From: Thysanoteuthis rhombus | Taxonomy: Eukaryota; Mollusca; Cephalopoda; Oegopsida; Thysanoteuthidae | Direction of reading: 5' to 3' | DNA length: 64,000 bases | Assembly (NCBI GenBank): GCA_963457665.1 | Contig: OY735201.1 | Location: forward strand, 29,330,841 to 29,394,840 | Shown here: piece after piece, positions 22,350 through 33,254 of the stretch | How positions within the stretch are numbered: position 1 is the stretch's first letter | How the letters are laid out: each line of letters begins with the position of its first letter | Translations under genes and position numbers: made by a program | Notes under the pieces: generated by a model | What the model was told of the DNA's origin: nothing | What the model saw: only the letters and a program-made list of their open reading frames with translations | Database searches by the model: none

Positions 22350-22915
22350 TTATTTACAACTGTAGACTAATGGTCTGAATAATTTATGAAAAAAAGCAAC
22401 TAAAAATTTCAAGATGAAATAAGATCCTTATCAAAAATTGATATTGGCTTTGGTTAATGAAAAAATATTACAGGAGAATATTTTTTTTCCCTTATAATCA
22501 AGTCATCATAGTCCCATGAATGGCCCAACTAAGCAGGCTACTAATTCTTCTATCTTTGAGTGTCCGTGTGTCTGTCTGTATTTCGGGGTACTCCTGGTCA
22601 TATTTTGGGGACTACAACCTTGTAAATTTGCATGAGTGCACCACTATCACCATCTAAAAACAATATTTTTTTCCTTCTTTTGTATTTCTTTGGTTATTTT
22701 GGGCTTTTTAGAAAAATAAATTTATATAAAATATCTGTTATCTTGGATAATTTTTGTAAATGATTAGCTCTGGGACATGTGCAAGCTACAGTGGTTCTTT
22801 TATAAGGGATATGGGTATCTAGTTCAGATTTGTTGTTATAAGTATAGTCATGCTACTTAATTTTATAAAGTATACACTGCTATAGCCATGTCATTATTAA
22901 TGCTAAGATGTTTCT
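22350..22915. other. unassigned AT-rich stretch
   Basis: Nothing recognised. Confidence 0.3.
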
Positions 22916-22920
22916 CATGG

Positions 22921-23060
22921 GAAGTGCAGATGGCCTAACAGTTAGCAGCACAGAGAATTGAAATGACAAAATTAAGTCAAACTCTGATTGGAACAGTTTA
23001 TGTTCACTTTGTACTCATGTCCTTGGAAGAGACACAAATCCATCTCCCACCCCCAAGTTA
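22921..23060 (+). mobile_element. possible SINE-like fragment
   Basis: GATGGCCTAACAGTTAGCAG resembles a decayed A box, and GTCCTTGGAAGAGACACAA resembles a block common in tRNA-derived SINE bodies. No B box found. Confidence 0.35.
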
Positions 23061-23249
23061 TTTGTAAATAGCAGGCAAGTTTTAGCACTATAGCTCCTTC
23101 ATTGATTGAGTCTCCTTGGATCGTTTGAGAAATGAAGGTAAAGATCATTGTCTCACATGTTGTGTCAATTAGAGAACCAAGTAGCTGTACTCGTGTGCAA
23201 ATGGATTACAAAAAACATTGACTACTCTGATAATTTCATGATATTAGCT

Positions 23250-23440
23250 CAGCTTAGTTTAGTATGGCACAAGGCCACAAATGTTAGGTACCCAATGGGG
23301 AAAGCATCTTCGGTATTTACCAATCTTAATTTTGTACAGTACAAACCCACAAGTATTAGACACCTATTGATGATTAGGATCGTTACACAAGTCATGGTCT
23401 ATGCAATTACCTTGTTAATTGGATATTGATCTTAGCTACC
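23250..23440 (+). repeat. SINE-like fragment, GGCACAAGGCC type
   Basis: TAGTATGGCACAAGGCCACA and AATGTTAGGTACCCAAT resemble the 3' body of a repeat I associate with cephalopod genomes (from memory, unverified). A second half-copy (AGTACAAACCCACAAGTATTAGACACC) follows at 23337. The 93-codon frame spanning this region is not credited. Confidence 0.4.
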
Positions 23441-23444
23441 CACA

Positions 23445-23940
23445 ATAGACAGGTTTGAACACTCTTGTTGGGTTCAGGTTATTCATAAATATTTTTAAAA
23501 AAAGGTAAAAAGAAGCATTTGTGGTTTGGTTCAAAACTCCCAGGTTACAAACTACAACATTTCATTTGAACAAGGCCAGGGGGTACAAGGGCTGAAAGGT
23601 AACTCTTACAATCAAGACAAAGAAACTAATCTGAGTAAATGTGAGTTCACCTTTCCAATATCTTTGTTCGATTCTGAACAAAATTTTAGAAGGATAGAAA
23701 AAAAAAATTGCTTTTTTCATTCAACAACTCAACTTGATAATCTAATTATATGATGGAAAAAGCATTTTACACAAAATTAGCATTCAGAACCACAAAACAA
23801 GACTAAATGCATGCCTTGTTAAGTTGATTGCAATGAAATTTGGTTTGTCTCGTGTAATGTTCCTATTTTTAACTCTCAAAACCAAGTGATTAGAAGCAAA
23901 ATGTCCGTTCGTTGAAGTACTCATGACAAGTATGGTATAC
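23445..23940. other. unassigned stretch
   Basis: A 75-codon frame at 23526 has mixed composition but no recognised motif. Confidence 0.25.
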
Positions 23941-23960
23941 GTATTCATGTACATTCACAC

Positions 23961-24000
<40 letters not shown>

Positions 24001-24147
24001 GTACATATATGTTTTACGTAAAATATATTCAAATATATACATACATATGAACCAGCAATGAGCATTTATATACGTATACATACATATATATATATATATA
24101 TATCTATGTATATATCTATATATATAAATACATACATACATACATAC

Positions 24148-24232
<85 letters not shown>

Positions 24233-24242
24233 TATTTATAAA
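23961..24242. repeat. (TA)n and ACATAC microsatellite cluster
   Basis: Pure TA at 23962-23996 and about 24164-24226, with ACATACATAC between. Frames through it are artefacts. Confidence 0.95.
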
Positions 24243-24339
24243 CAAACATATTCTGATACATCAATTAATTGCTTATTTATCACTAATGTTAAAATTGAAA
24301 TCATTTTTATTACAGCATAATTGCATTATATATATTATA

Positions 24340-24755
24340 TCATGATAAGATCACATACAATAGGCAAGGTGGGGTCAGGGGGTGTATGTTTCCCTACTTC
24401 TCATAGACCCAACTCATTTCAAACCAAATGTCACCCTCAATTACACAGATACAAATACCTCCCCTCCCACTCGTACCAAACAACTGAACACAGAAATATT
24501 CACTTTCTCCTCTTCAGTATCAAAATGTAAACATCATATTTTCCTCTATGAACCGCCACAAATATATTTCTAAAGATGGCTGGCCCCCATCGAAATGCAT
24601 CAAACTAAACGCATTGAACAATAAAAAAAAAAAATTTTGAGATGTGACGTCTATCTCCTGAGTTTTTCTTTACATATCCCAATAATCATTTTCATCTATA
24701 TTCTGTCGGATCACTTCACATCCACAATACAAACATATACATATATATATGTATA
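24340..24755. other. unassigned stretch
   Basis: Two overlapping 63-69-codon frames at 24321-24573 of C-rich, mixed composition. No motif recognised. Confidence 0.25.
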
Positions 24756-24763
24756 TACAGAGA

Positions 24764-25435
24764 TTGGACAGAATAATGGAAGCCATTTTAATCACCAATT
24801 TTTATTTAAATTTTAAAAATGATTTTAGTATGGAGTTGGCCCCCCTTTAGCATTAATAACACCTTTGATACATTGAGGAATTGATTCATACGGCTTTTGG
24901 ACAGTATTTAAAACCTTTCCTAATTGCTGCTCCAATTGATACTACAAATTCTCAAATATATTGAAATCCAGGAGGCCAATTCAAGTGTTGAAGTTCATGT
25001 ATTTCAGACCAGATTTTAACAACTCTCTCAGTGTGAATTTGTGCATCATCATCCTGAAAGATGGTGCATACATTGGGAAAGAGTGTTCGCATCATGGGAT
25101 GCAACTGGTCAACCAAAATTGACTGATACTCCTAGAAGTTCACCCTGTCATCCAGGGCTACAGCTGGATCAAGAGAATTCCATGATATTGTTGTCTAAAT
25201 CATCACAGATTCACCTCCGTACTGCTTAACTAATGGAGTGAGACAGTCAGGATTATAAGCTTCTTTGGGCAGCCTCCAGATATAAACTTGGCCAGAAATA
25301 ATTCAAGGGAAGATTTGTCCAAGTTTATCATATTCTTACATGGGTTCATTGTCTGATTCTTATGGTCATTACACTACTTTTTATGATGTTCCATGTTGAT
25401 TAGGCAATAGCAGCCCCTCCATAGTATTCAACTTC
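24764..25435 (-). mobile_element. Tc1/mariner-like transposon, truncated
   Basis: The plus-strand left end TTGGACAGAATAATGGAAGC is a Tc1-type terminus. The minus strand reads a decayed transposase, with FPNVCTIFQDDDAQIHTER near 25090-25035, the counterpart of the FQQDNAPCHT catalytic Asp motif, and LNWPPGFQYI-like text near 24970 that corresponds to the WPxxSPDLNP region. The opposite terminus and the N-terminal DNA-binding region are missing, so this is a deletion derivative. The sequence differs from the element at 16262. Confidence 0.78.
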
Positions 25436-25685
25436 ATAAAACTAAATAAACCAATGTGAGGGCATGTGGAATAACATAATGTATTATAATCTGCAACACA
25501 TTTTGAGTCATTTGATGTTTTATGTAGTATCAATATGGTCCAGAAATAAAACAAGTTAAATCAGCTGATATTTCTATTATTTTATTCAACCCATATATAT
25601 ATATGTATACTTCTAGACAGAGAAAGGGAGGAAGGGCAAAAGATATCCTGCCATATGTATAATCATATGTGCATGCCCCTGTATA
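25436..25685. other. unassigned
   Basis: AT-rich, no feature. Confidence 0.3.
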
Positions 25686-25690
25686 AAAAT

Positions 25691-25717
25691 ACACACACAC
25701 ACACACACACAAATACA

Positions 25718-25775
<58 letters not shown>

Positions 25776-25806
25776 ATATATATATATATACACACATATA
25801 TATATG
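25691..25806. repeat. (CA)n then (TA)n microsatellite
   Basis: CA tract at 25691-25712 followed by a TA tract to 25806. ATACACCATATATATA at 25713 and TATATATATGGTGTAT at 25798 are inverted, closing a long potential hairpin. Confidence 0.95.
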
Positions 25807-25814
25807 GTGTATTT

Positions 25815-26540
25815 CGGCTAGATCTCTTCTTTTAAACAAATATCATCAAAAAGTATGGGCAGTTTTTGTCTGTTCATTTTTCTAGTAAGTTTTTTGAGTT
25901 TTATGTTGTTCCATATAGTTGGTTTGAATGAGCATAAGAATTTGCTGAAATCTATGTTGCATTATCTTAATTATCTTTATCTTTATTTGTGTGAGAAGAA
26001 TAGATGTAGATCCAACTGAATGTTGTGGAAGGTGGACGTGGAAAGGAAAATGACTTGAGACTAATAAGATCATCTCAAATTCTTCATTAAATGTAATTGC
26101 TTACATTTTACCCAAGAATAGCAGGCTTCTTCAGAGCATCATAGTGAAAAATTGTTTGAGATGATTAATTCTATTTGCATTGACAGAAATAGGTGTATGA
26201 TCCAGGGCATTTGGACAAAGCAGTGTAATTTTGGCAAAACTATGTAAATTTCCCAGCAAATCAAGCCTCCCTTAACCAAAGATTTTCCATACACCAATGT
26301 TGGGAGAGATCACTGTTAAAAAAAATGGAAGAGGCCTAAAGGGGTTAATATGAGCAAAAGCAAAGAAACATGCTAATTGTGAAACTACAACTCACTAAAA
26401 AAAGTTTTTTCATTGAAAGGACCAACTCTGCTTAAAATAAGTGGAGGGAGTCTCACTGTCTGGCAGAAGAAACAATTGGTAACATTAAAACAAATTCTCA
26501 TAACAAAATGATTTTACTTACCGGAAACAAACATCAAAAC
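25815..26540. other. unassigned stretch
   Basis: AT-rich with no recognised element. Confidence 0.3.
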
Positions 26541-26544
26541 TCAC

Positions 26545-26830
26545 CAAATTTTGCTCGAACAATCAAATCTTTTTTTCCCATCCTAGATGTTGTCAACACA
26601 ACATTTCTGCCAATTTTCAGCCCTGATCAGGTGCATATTCTGAGAAAAGAAGAAAACCTTTTTTTTTTTCCAGACAATTACCCAGATAATTACGCAGATA
26701 ATTCCCTGAAGAAGAAAGGTTTGTCTTTTTTCTTGGAATACACACCTGACAAGGGCTGAAGAATGGATTGGCTGAAATGTTGTGTTGACAACAATAAAGA
26801 TGGGAAGAAAAGATTCAATTGTGCAAACAT
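26545..26830. repeat. inverted-repeat element, ~110-bp arms
   Basis: The left arm 26545-26658 and right arm 26712-26830 are imperfect reverse complements. Shared blocks include GAAATGTTGTGTTGACAACA, CACCTGA-AAGGGCTGAA and GATGGGAA-AAAAGATT. The ~50-bp spacer carries a 13-bp repeat (AGATAATTACGC type). A third, single-arm copy lies at 30750-30890. The GGGCTGAANNATTGGCTGAAA block resembles termini often found beside Penelope-like elements (inference). The 83-codon frame across it is an artefact. Confidence 0.75.
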
Positions 26831-27024
26831 AATTCTGAATGGTAATGACTCTTCTCAGAGTTTTCGAAAATTGTTGAAACTATAAGCAACTTGTGACTGA
26901 AGGAATAAATAGTGTATCTTCAATCTTTTAAAAGATGTTTTTCTAATAGCTATAATTTCAAAAATTACTTATAGCAAAGTCTATTATGAAAAAGTTGATT
27001 GAGACTCATGACTGGAGTGTTTTC

Positions 27025-27375
27025 CACTGATTCCAAGGGAGAAAAGCCAGGATTTTGAATTCTGATTTTGTAGGCAGGCAGGTCCTTCCATTTCGGAGAT
27101 TGGTGTAGCACAGTTTTCCTGCACATCATTTCCCTACATCTGATCTTGGGCTGCACTGAGGTGAGCTTAATCAGTATCAGGCTTGTTTTGTGGCTGAAAT
27201 AGTAATGGATTTCTCGCAAGTGCTAAAGATTGGTGTACAAGCCAGGTAAGAAGCTAGGATTTTGAATGCCTATTATCCAGGTAGGTTCTTCCACAGGCAT
27301 AACACAATCTTCCTATCCCACACCTGGCCTTGTGCAATATGAAACTGAGTTAATATTGGCAGAATCTGATGTAAT
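27025..27375 (+). repeat. ~200-bp tandem duplication
   Basis: Unit 1 (about 27025-27190) and unit 2 (about 27225-27375) share AAGCCAGGATTTTGAAT / AAGCTAGGATTTTGAAT, GCAGGTCCTTCCA / GTAGGTTCTTCCA and the CCTACANCTGATCTTG / CCCACACCTGGCCTTG blocks. Divergence is substantial, so it is old. Confidence 0.7.
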
Positions 27376-28155
27376 ACATTCTTTGTTCCAAAGGATTTTA
27401 TGCTATAATTACAAAAGCAAATTCAACTTTGAAAATTAATTAGCGTCTAAGAATCATTGCAACAATCAAGCTGTTTATTATAATCATGGATAATGTTATC
27501 AATCGGTCATTGCTACCAAAATCTGTTGGTCACAGAAATTTTATTTAAAATGAATTAAGAATTATCAAAAATTATCCACTTATACTTCAAATATTTTCAT
27601 GATGTAAAGTTGTTTATAACAATGAATTTCATAGCATACCAATGAATTCATTATGATGAATATAAATTCATAACAATGAATATAAATCTAAAATGATGAA
27701 TGTAAATCATTCCAATTTTCATATCCTTAGCTTAATATTATCAACTGGTTATTGTTATCTAAAAGATGCAGTCCCTGAGGTACAGGATAAGTCACTTATT
27801 GTGACTTCCTCTTTGTTTCAAATGTTTTTTTCAGAAAAAATCACTGCAAAATAAAGAAAATCACTGACTTGTTAAAATAAATATCTATTTCAATAAAGGG
27901 TCATAAATTTTCATTTTTTCTAGATAAAATAAATGGCTAATAAGGGAAGATGATGTGTGTGACAGCAAGAATGAAATTTAAAAAAAAATAAAAAAATATC
28001 ACAACTCAGATGAACAAAATGCACAAAATGAAAGTTTACATTTCTAAATAAAACATCTAAATTAGTGGTTCTCAACCTTTTTTCATCCATGCACCTTTTC
28101 TGAATTACATTCTCTCTCTCCAAGATAATATCCAAAAAATGCATTCCAAATGATA
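27376..28155. other. unassigned stretch
   Basis: Includes a small array of AATGAATATAAATTCATA-like units at 27615-27715. Nothing else. Confidence 0.35.
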
Positions 28156-28159
28156 TACA

Positions 28160-28575
28160 TATTATATTGAGAATATTATACTGTCAGGTTCCACACTAAA
28201 GTCTGGTACCGACATCGTTTTCCTACAGAACAAGAACAATCCTCACCAAAATGAGGGATGTAAAGTGATATGTAAAACCCACAATCCCTATCATGACTTG
28301 AACTCATGACTAACTGATTACTTGGAGGCTACCTTACTGACTGAGCTAAATTGATAAGTCTTGGATATCAAATAGAATTATCATACAGATATGCACAGAC
28401 TTATTTCATTCTTATGAATAAATATGTTTTTATGAAAAACAACATTTTTATAATTTAAAAAAAGTTATATGTACAAAACAAAAGTTGCAGTAATCCTCTC
28501 TTGATGGAACAGTGGTCAGAGTGGAGTCTGACCAGTAACAGGTTTCATTTTATTTTTTTTTTTAGCACATATACA
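28160..28575 (-). mobile_element. family B SINE-like repeat, copy 1
   Basis: On the minus strand, TTTAGCTCAGTCAGTAAGG (A-box-like) is followed about 50 nt later by GAGTTCAAGTCATGATAGGG (B-box-like). The flanking body includes CAAGAACAATCCTCACC and CTTATTTCATTCTTATGAAT. Related copies lie at 46745-47030 and 55590-55850. The AAAAGTTGCAGTAATC block at 28483 is shared with 46951 and 56859. Confidence 0.6.
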
Positions 28576-28674
28576 TTTACTTGGATTGTTTTTTAAAATT
28601 TACTTGCAGTGCTAGAGGACTAATATTCCAACAGTTTGAATCTGCCAATCTGTGGTACCAATTTACCTACTGAG

Positions 28675-28712
28675 ACCCTAGAATTCCGTTGGGGGGGGGG
28701 AGAGGATTCACC
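28675..28712. repeat. short poly-G tract
   Basis: Run of ten or more G at about 28692 and another at about 29051 inside family A. Confidence 0.7.
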
Positions 28713-28847
28713 TTGTTGAGAACATCTAATGTAAGTTAATGTATGTAGAAAACTTGATATACAAGTGATAAAGAAAACACCACATTCCTAAAAGTTTTGT
28801 GCTAACATTAATTTCTATCCTGAGTGTATAAAGTCTTCATCCTTATT

Positions 28848-29298
28848 AGAAACAGTCAACCAAAACTGTCAATATAGGTCTCTTCAGTTTTTAAGCTGGT
28901 CTGGCTCACTAGCTGGCTATGTATGTATTGTGCATACAGGCCACACTAATTGAGTTAGAGAGCTGAAAATTTGGTATTTACTCCTTATTATGTCTAGAAT
29001 AAACAGTCAGTTCGTCTTTTGAAAATTTCTCGCCTAAATAGGTTCTCAGTGGGGGGGGGGATTGCAACATATTTCATGCTAAATTAATCCATTAGTTTGT
29101 GTCCAGCAACATTCATGCATTTAGATAAAAATTTCAGACTTTTTTAACGATCTCTGTCTCAGCAAAAGGCAAAAAAAAGTAACTTATTTAATAATCACCC
29201 AATTTCCAATAATTCAATTGATCATCCCCAACATGGCATGCAGTCAAAAGATGTTGGTCATTGAGTTTCTGTTGAGTGACAAACCAAACAGGTTTTTT
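28848..29298 (-). repeat. family A repeat, full-length, reverse
   Basis: One of the best-preserved copies. Begins TTAGAAACAGTCAACCAAAA, has CTGGCTATGTATGTATTGTG, the GTGGGGGGGGGGATTGCAA centre and CACCCAATTTCC, and ends TGAGTGACAAACCAAACAGG. Confidence 0.9.
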
Positions 29299-29319
29299 TT
29301 ATAATGTTCATGAAATATG

Positions 29320-29555
29320 TCAACAATCGAAATGAGAATGAAAAATTCAAAATACCATGATGTTTAATCTAATGTAAAGTCCTTTATAGATCAATTATCT
29401 ATCTTTATGTATCATAAAAAATCCTATAAGAGAAAAACAGAAAGACATTAAAAATAAAAAATATTTTTTCCAGATAGATTTTTTGGGGGACCCTTCAAAT
29501 CTGGGGTTCCTTTGCAGCTGCACCATTTGCACTGCCCTAAGTATGACCCCTGCAA
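29320..29555 (+). repeat. family D repeat, copy 2
   Basis: CATGATGTTTAATCTAATG, TAAAGTCCTTTATAGATC, CTATCTTTATGTATCAT and GTTCCTTTGCAGCTGCACCA match 18220-18400. Confidence 0.65.
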
Positions 29556-29559
29556 ATAA

Positions 29560-30740
29560 CAAAGAAAACTTTTAATATTTCAAAAGGCTTTGTTCCAATT
29601 CTGAGTGTATAACATATTTATCATCATTTTTTGTTTATGACATATTTCTAGTCTAGTGTTTGGTGTTCCCTGATACTTTTATATGCATAATATAAGGTCA
29701 AACTGTTGGTCATTGAGCAAATTACAAAAATAGAAAAAAAAACTTACCAACTACCAAGGTGGTACACATGCTGACCATTCTGATGGTTAGATTTTAATAA
29801 TATCCAGGTGTAATTAATGAAAAGTAAAGGTAATTCCTTGGGTGCATCACGTGCAGTAAGATTGGCTGAAGACAATTATTTGCACTTGGTATCTTAAAAA
29901 GATTTCTTTGGGTTATCGTTTTTAATTTTTTTTTGTCTGGTTTTGCTCTGGAAGAAAATGTATTTGCTCTGTGAAACAACAGAGGAAACAAATGAAAACT
30001 AAACTTGATGAAAAAATAAAATTATCTTGAACGCACAACTTCAGTTCGACAACTGCTATATCAAGACTTTATTCTATTATTGTTTTATTTGTATAGGTAA
30101 ATGTATATACCTAATTCTTTTTACATAGGAGTACAAAGATTTGTGCATATATATATATATATATGTATGATCATGTACATGCACTTAACAACATGTATAT
30201 CTTTATGTAAACTCCGCTATGTATATAAAGTATACTCCCTCTGACTTTCTTATTCTGTGTATGTACTTAATTGGGGTGTTTTCTTACGTACACAAAAATC
30301 TTCCTGTAATTAATCAAGTTGTTTAAATATCTGTCTAAATGTGCTATTCAGTTTTTCATAATAAAAAATAGAAATATTTCTTGACATTTTGGGGGCATTT
30401 TTTTCCTGTTTTCAAATTTTCTATCTGATGGGCTCCTGCTAGGAATAAAGTAATATTCAGCAATATTACTCATTCACTTATGTAATGTTTTCAATCTATA
30501 TTGAGAGTCATAGACTGAGCAAACAAAGCTTAGTAAATGTTTACAAGTTTTGCATATTGTATAAGTTATAAAGTTCAGATTACAAAACTTATCTGCCCAA
30601 ATATTACTTCCAACAATATATATATATTTGCATTAATCTAACAGTTGTCTGACATATTCAAACTAGCATGTATAATGCATTATCTATAACATTGTCAAAA
30701 AATGGATTGCTCCCATTGGTATGTTAATTAGTACAATTTT
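29560..30740. other. unassigned AT-rich stretch
   Basis: Short TA tracts at 30148-30166 and 30616-30628. No gene or shared repeat. Confidence 0.4.
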
Positions 30741-30749
30741 CTCAGCTAA

Positions 30750-30890
30750 AAAAAAAATATTTGCTTCTTTTCTTGAAATATGCACCTGATGAGGGCTGAA
30801 TAATAATTGGCTGAAATGCGTTGACAATATCAAGGTTGAGAAGAAGAGACTCGATTGTCTGAGCAAAAGTTGGAATTCAATATATAATAT
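30750..30890 (+). repeat. single arm of the 26545 inverted-repeat family
   Basis: ATGCACCTGATGAGGGCTGA, ATTGGCTGAAATGCGTTGAC and GACTCGATTGTCTGAGCAAA match the right arm at 26745-26830. Confidence 0.65.
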
Positions 30891-31115
30891 ATGTAGATAG
30901 TTGTTGTGGACTGGATTAATGTGAAAAATACATCTTTTTTATGCACACTTGTAACTGATACTCAGTTTTTTTAGTGCAAACATTTTTGTTTGTATTTATA
31001 CAATAATTATTTAGTGTGTTGATAAACTTTTTCATGTATAGGAATAACTACTTCAATGAATATGCTATGTTGCTTCAATGTCTGTGTTTCTTGAAACAAT
31101 TATTTGTATGTGTAG

Positions 31116-31210
31116 ATGAATGCAAGGAAATATGTCCAAATTTTGTGTCAGCAAACTGTGAAAAGAAATGTCCCCTCCATTCAGGCAGTCTTCTAATGGT
31201 GACCACGTGA
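31116..31210 (+). CDS. candidate cysteine-rich terminal exon
   Basis: Candidate only. An acceptor-like TTATTTGTATGTGTAG ends at 31115 and is followed by an open segment to a stop at 31208-31210. The encoded end, DECKEICPNFVSANCEKKCP, has the spacing C-x3-C-x7-C-x3-C, then about 11 residues. Paired CxxxC motifs are typical of small disulfide-rich or extracellular domains, but I cannot name a family. The intron phase would be 1 (the G of the GAT codon upstream). The same frame is open upstream back to 31016, so the acceptor is not forced. No upstream partner exon was found. If real, the rest of the gene lies elsewhere. Confidence 0.3.
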
Positions 31211-31309
31211 CACCGATGATGACTGAAGTATAAATTAACAGAACCTAATGACCACAGCAGAAACGAAAACACTGTCTCAGGAAGAAGACAAAGACATTTG
31301 AAATTACAG

Positions 31310-31910
31310 ACTAGAAATCAAGTGTCTCTCTCTCTTTTACTCTGCACGTCTTTCAGCCTTTCTCACCTTTTTCTCCTTGCCCACTCTTCACCACCCTCTC
31401 TTTTGGTCTTTATTACCTTTTCTTTCTCCTTGCCCACTCTTCACCACCCTCTCTTTTGGTCTTTATTACCTTTTCTTTCTCCTTGCCCACTCTTCACCAC
31501 CCTCTCTTTTGGTCTTTGTTATCTTTTCTTCCACCTTACTCCCCTTTCACCTCACTCTCTTTCAGTCTGTCACATTTTCTTTTTTTCTTATCCACTCTTC
31601 ACCACCCTCTCTTTCAGTGTATCACCTTTTCTTTCTCTTTACTCAACCATCACCTCCCTCTTTTTCTGTCTATCACTATTTCTATCTCCTTGTTTACCCT
31701 TTAATCCCTCTCTTTCAATCTTTGTCACCTTTTCTTTCTCCCTACTCACCCTTCACCACCTTCTCTTTGTCATTCCTCTTGCTCACCCTCTCTTTCAGGT
31801 GTATCCCTCTCTTATTCTCCCTTCTTTCTACTTATTACAATGTGTTTCTTTCTTTTTCTTTCTTTGTGTTTCTTTCTTTTTCTGTTCTATTCCTTTCTTT
31901 GTTTGAATCT
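31310..31910 (+). repeat. 53-bp pyrimidine-rich minisatellite
   Basis: Units beginning CCACCCTCTCTTTTGGTCTT at 31391, 31444 and 31497 are exactly 53 bp apart and nearly identical. Flanking units to about 31800 are diverged (CTTTCAGTGTATCACC and similar). The strand is almost purely C/T, so frames of 202 and 325 codons arise without stops and are rich in Leu, Ser, Phe and Pro. They are not credited as genes. Confidence 0.9.
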
Positions 31911-32250
31911 TTCTTACTAATTCTATCAATTCTTTCTTTCCCCTTAAACACTTTTCAACTCTTTCTCTGCTCATGCTCTTTGCTTCCTTCATACTCTTTG
32001 TATTTCCACCTTCCTCACTCTCCCTTCATCTCATCTTTGCATTTCACCCTATCTTTCTCTCCCACTCTCATTTGTTCCTTCCTTTTAGTTTCCTCACTCT
32101 ATTTCTTTTCCATTCTCTATCTCCATCTAAATCATCCTTATTTCCTCTCCTTCTTTTCCTTTTTTTTCTTTCACTCTCTTCGATTTTTCTTTGCATTTTT
32201 CTTTCTCTGTCTCTTTCTTTATATTCTGAAGTGTATCATTACAAAAAGGT
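31910..32250 (+). repeat. C/T-rich low-complexity tract
   Basis: Continuation of the pyrimidine-rich sequence (CTTTC, TTCCTT runs) without a clear period. It carries the end of the same artefact frames. Confidence 0.8.
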
Positions 32251-32519
32251 GGAAAAAAAGAAAAATATGGACACTATCCCCATTGTACTTCATAAATCAT
32301 TATGGTCCAGATCGTCTCCGTCTTTGCTATTATGTGAAAAATTATGGTGTATAGTTATTTTTGAAGTAAAAAAAATAGACAAAAATAGCAAAGAAAATAA
32401 AAATGAATCATTTTGCCTCGGGTGGGAAAAAGACAGAATGAAAATTAGAAAAAACCAGAAAGCGCATATATCTGTCAACACTTTTGTCTCTAAAAACTGA
32501 ATGAAATCAGTTCACAAAT

Positions 32520-32945
32520 AGATACGATGCAGGGGAAGTAACAGTAAGAAATGAACGTTTGAAAAAAAAATGAAAAAAAAAAATCTTTCAACCAAAAAAA
32601 AATTTCTTGGATCTGTCCCTGAATTTAATCAATTCTTCCTTGCACCATGGCCTTTCTATCACAAGAAATTTCATAGAAATTAATGAAGAACTTTTAGAGT
32701 CATTTGTGAACATGTAGCTACGATGCAAGGAAGATAACAGTAAAAAATATATACCTGGATCTGCCCACAAACTTAATCGCTTCTTCCTTATCCCATGGAC
32801 CACCCTCCCAGAAAAAAATGTCATTGAAATTCATTGAGAACTTTTGAAGATATTGTGGGGACAAACTGACTGAGTGATAGATAGACGGATAGGCAGACAG
32901 ACAAGTGAATCTATATACTTCCTCCAACTTTATTGGCAAAATTAG
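32520..32945 (+). repeat. family E repeat, two tandem units
   Basis: Two ~200-bp units each contain a CTACGATGCANGGAAGATAACAG-like start, GGATCTGNCC, AATTTAATC-TTCTTCCTT and TGAAATTCATTGAGAACTTT. The second ends with GACAGACAAG, ATACTTCCTCCAACTTTATT and GGCAAAATTA, the tail of a widespread invertebrate repeat type (inference). A further copy is at 45780-46060. Confidence 0.7.
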
Positions 32946-32984
32946 TTTTTTTAAAGTACAAAATTATAAGATAACAGATTGTTA

Positions 32985-33250
32985 AAGTTATCATAGAATC
33001 AATTAGAAAACTCAGATGGCAATGTCAGATAAACTTTGGACATCACAACTCACTACGTGGATCCCAACAGATCATATGCAAAATTGTGGCTAGCAATAAA
33101 TAAGATGACATGATGAACTAGACAAGTTCAGGAAGTATTGGCTTCATGATGCCAATGATAGAGAAGTCTGGCGAATCTTGGAGAAGGTCTATATACAACA
33201 GCGAACACTAAAACGCTGCAGTTGCTGCTGCTGCTGCTGATGATGATGAT
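32985..33250 (+). mobile_element. RTE-like LINE, 3' end copy 5
   Basis: TCATAGAATCAATTAGAAAA then CTCAGATGGCAATG, CATCACAACTCACTACGTGG, GACAAGTTCAGGAAGTATTG and CTAAAACGCTGCAGTTGCTG followed by GCTGATGATGATG. It has an internal deletion relative to copy 3 (the WAGHV segment is lost). Confidence 0.8.
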
Positions 33251-33254
33251 AACA

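Noticed and set aside
31377..32354. 325-codon open frame (longest in the window)
   Set aside because: It reads a C/T-only strand containing a 53-bp minisatellite. It is low-complexity Leu/Ser/Phe/Pro text and overlapping frames are equally open.
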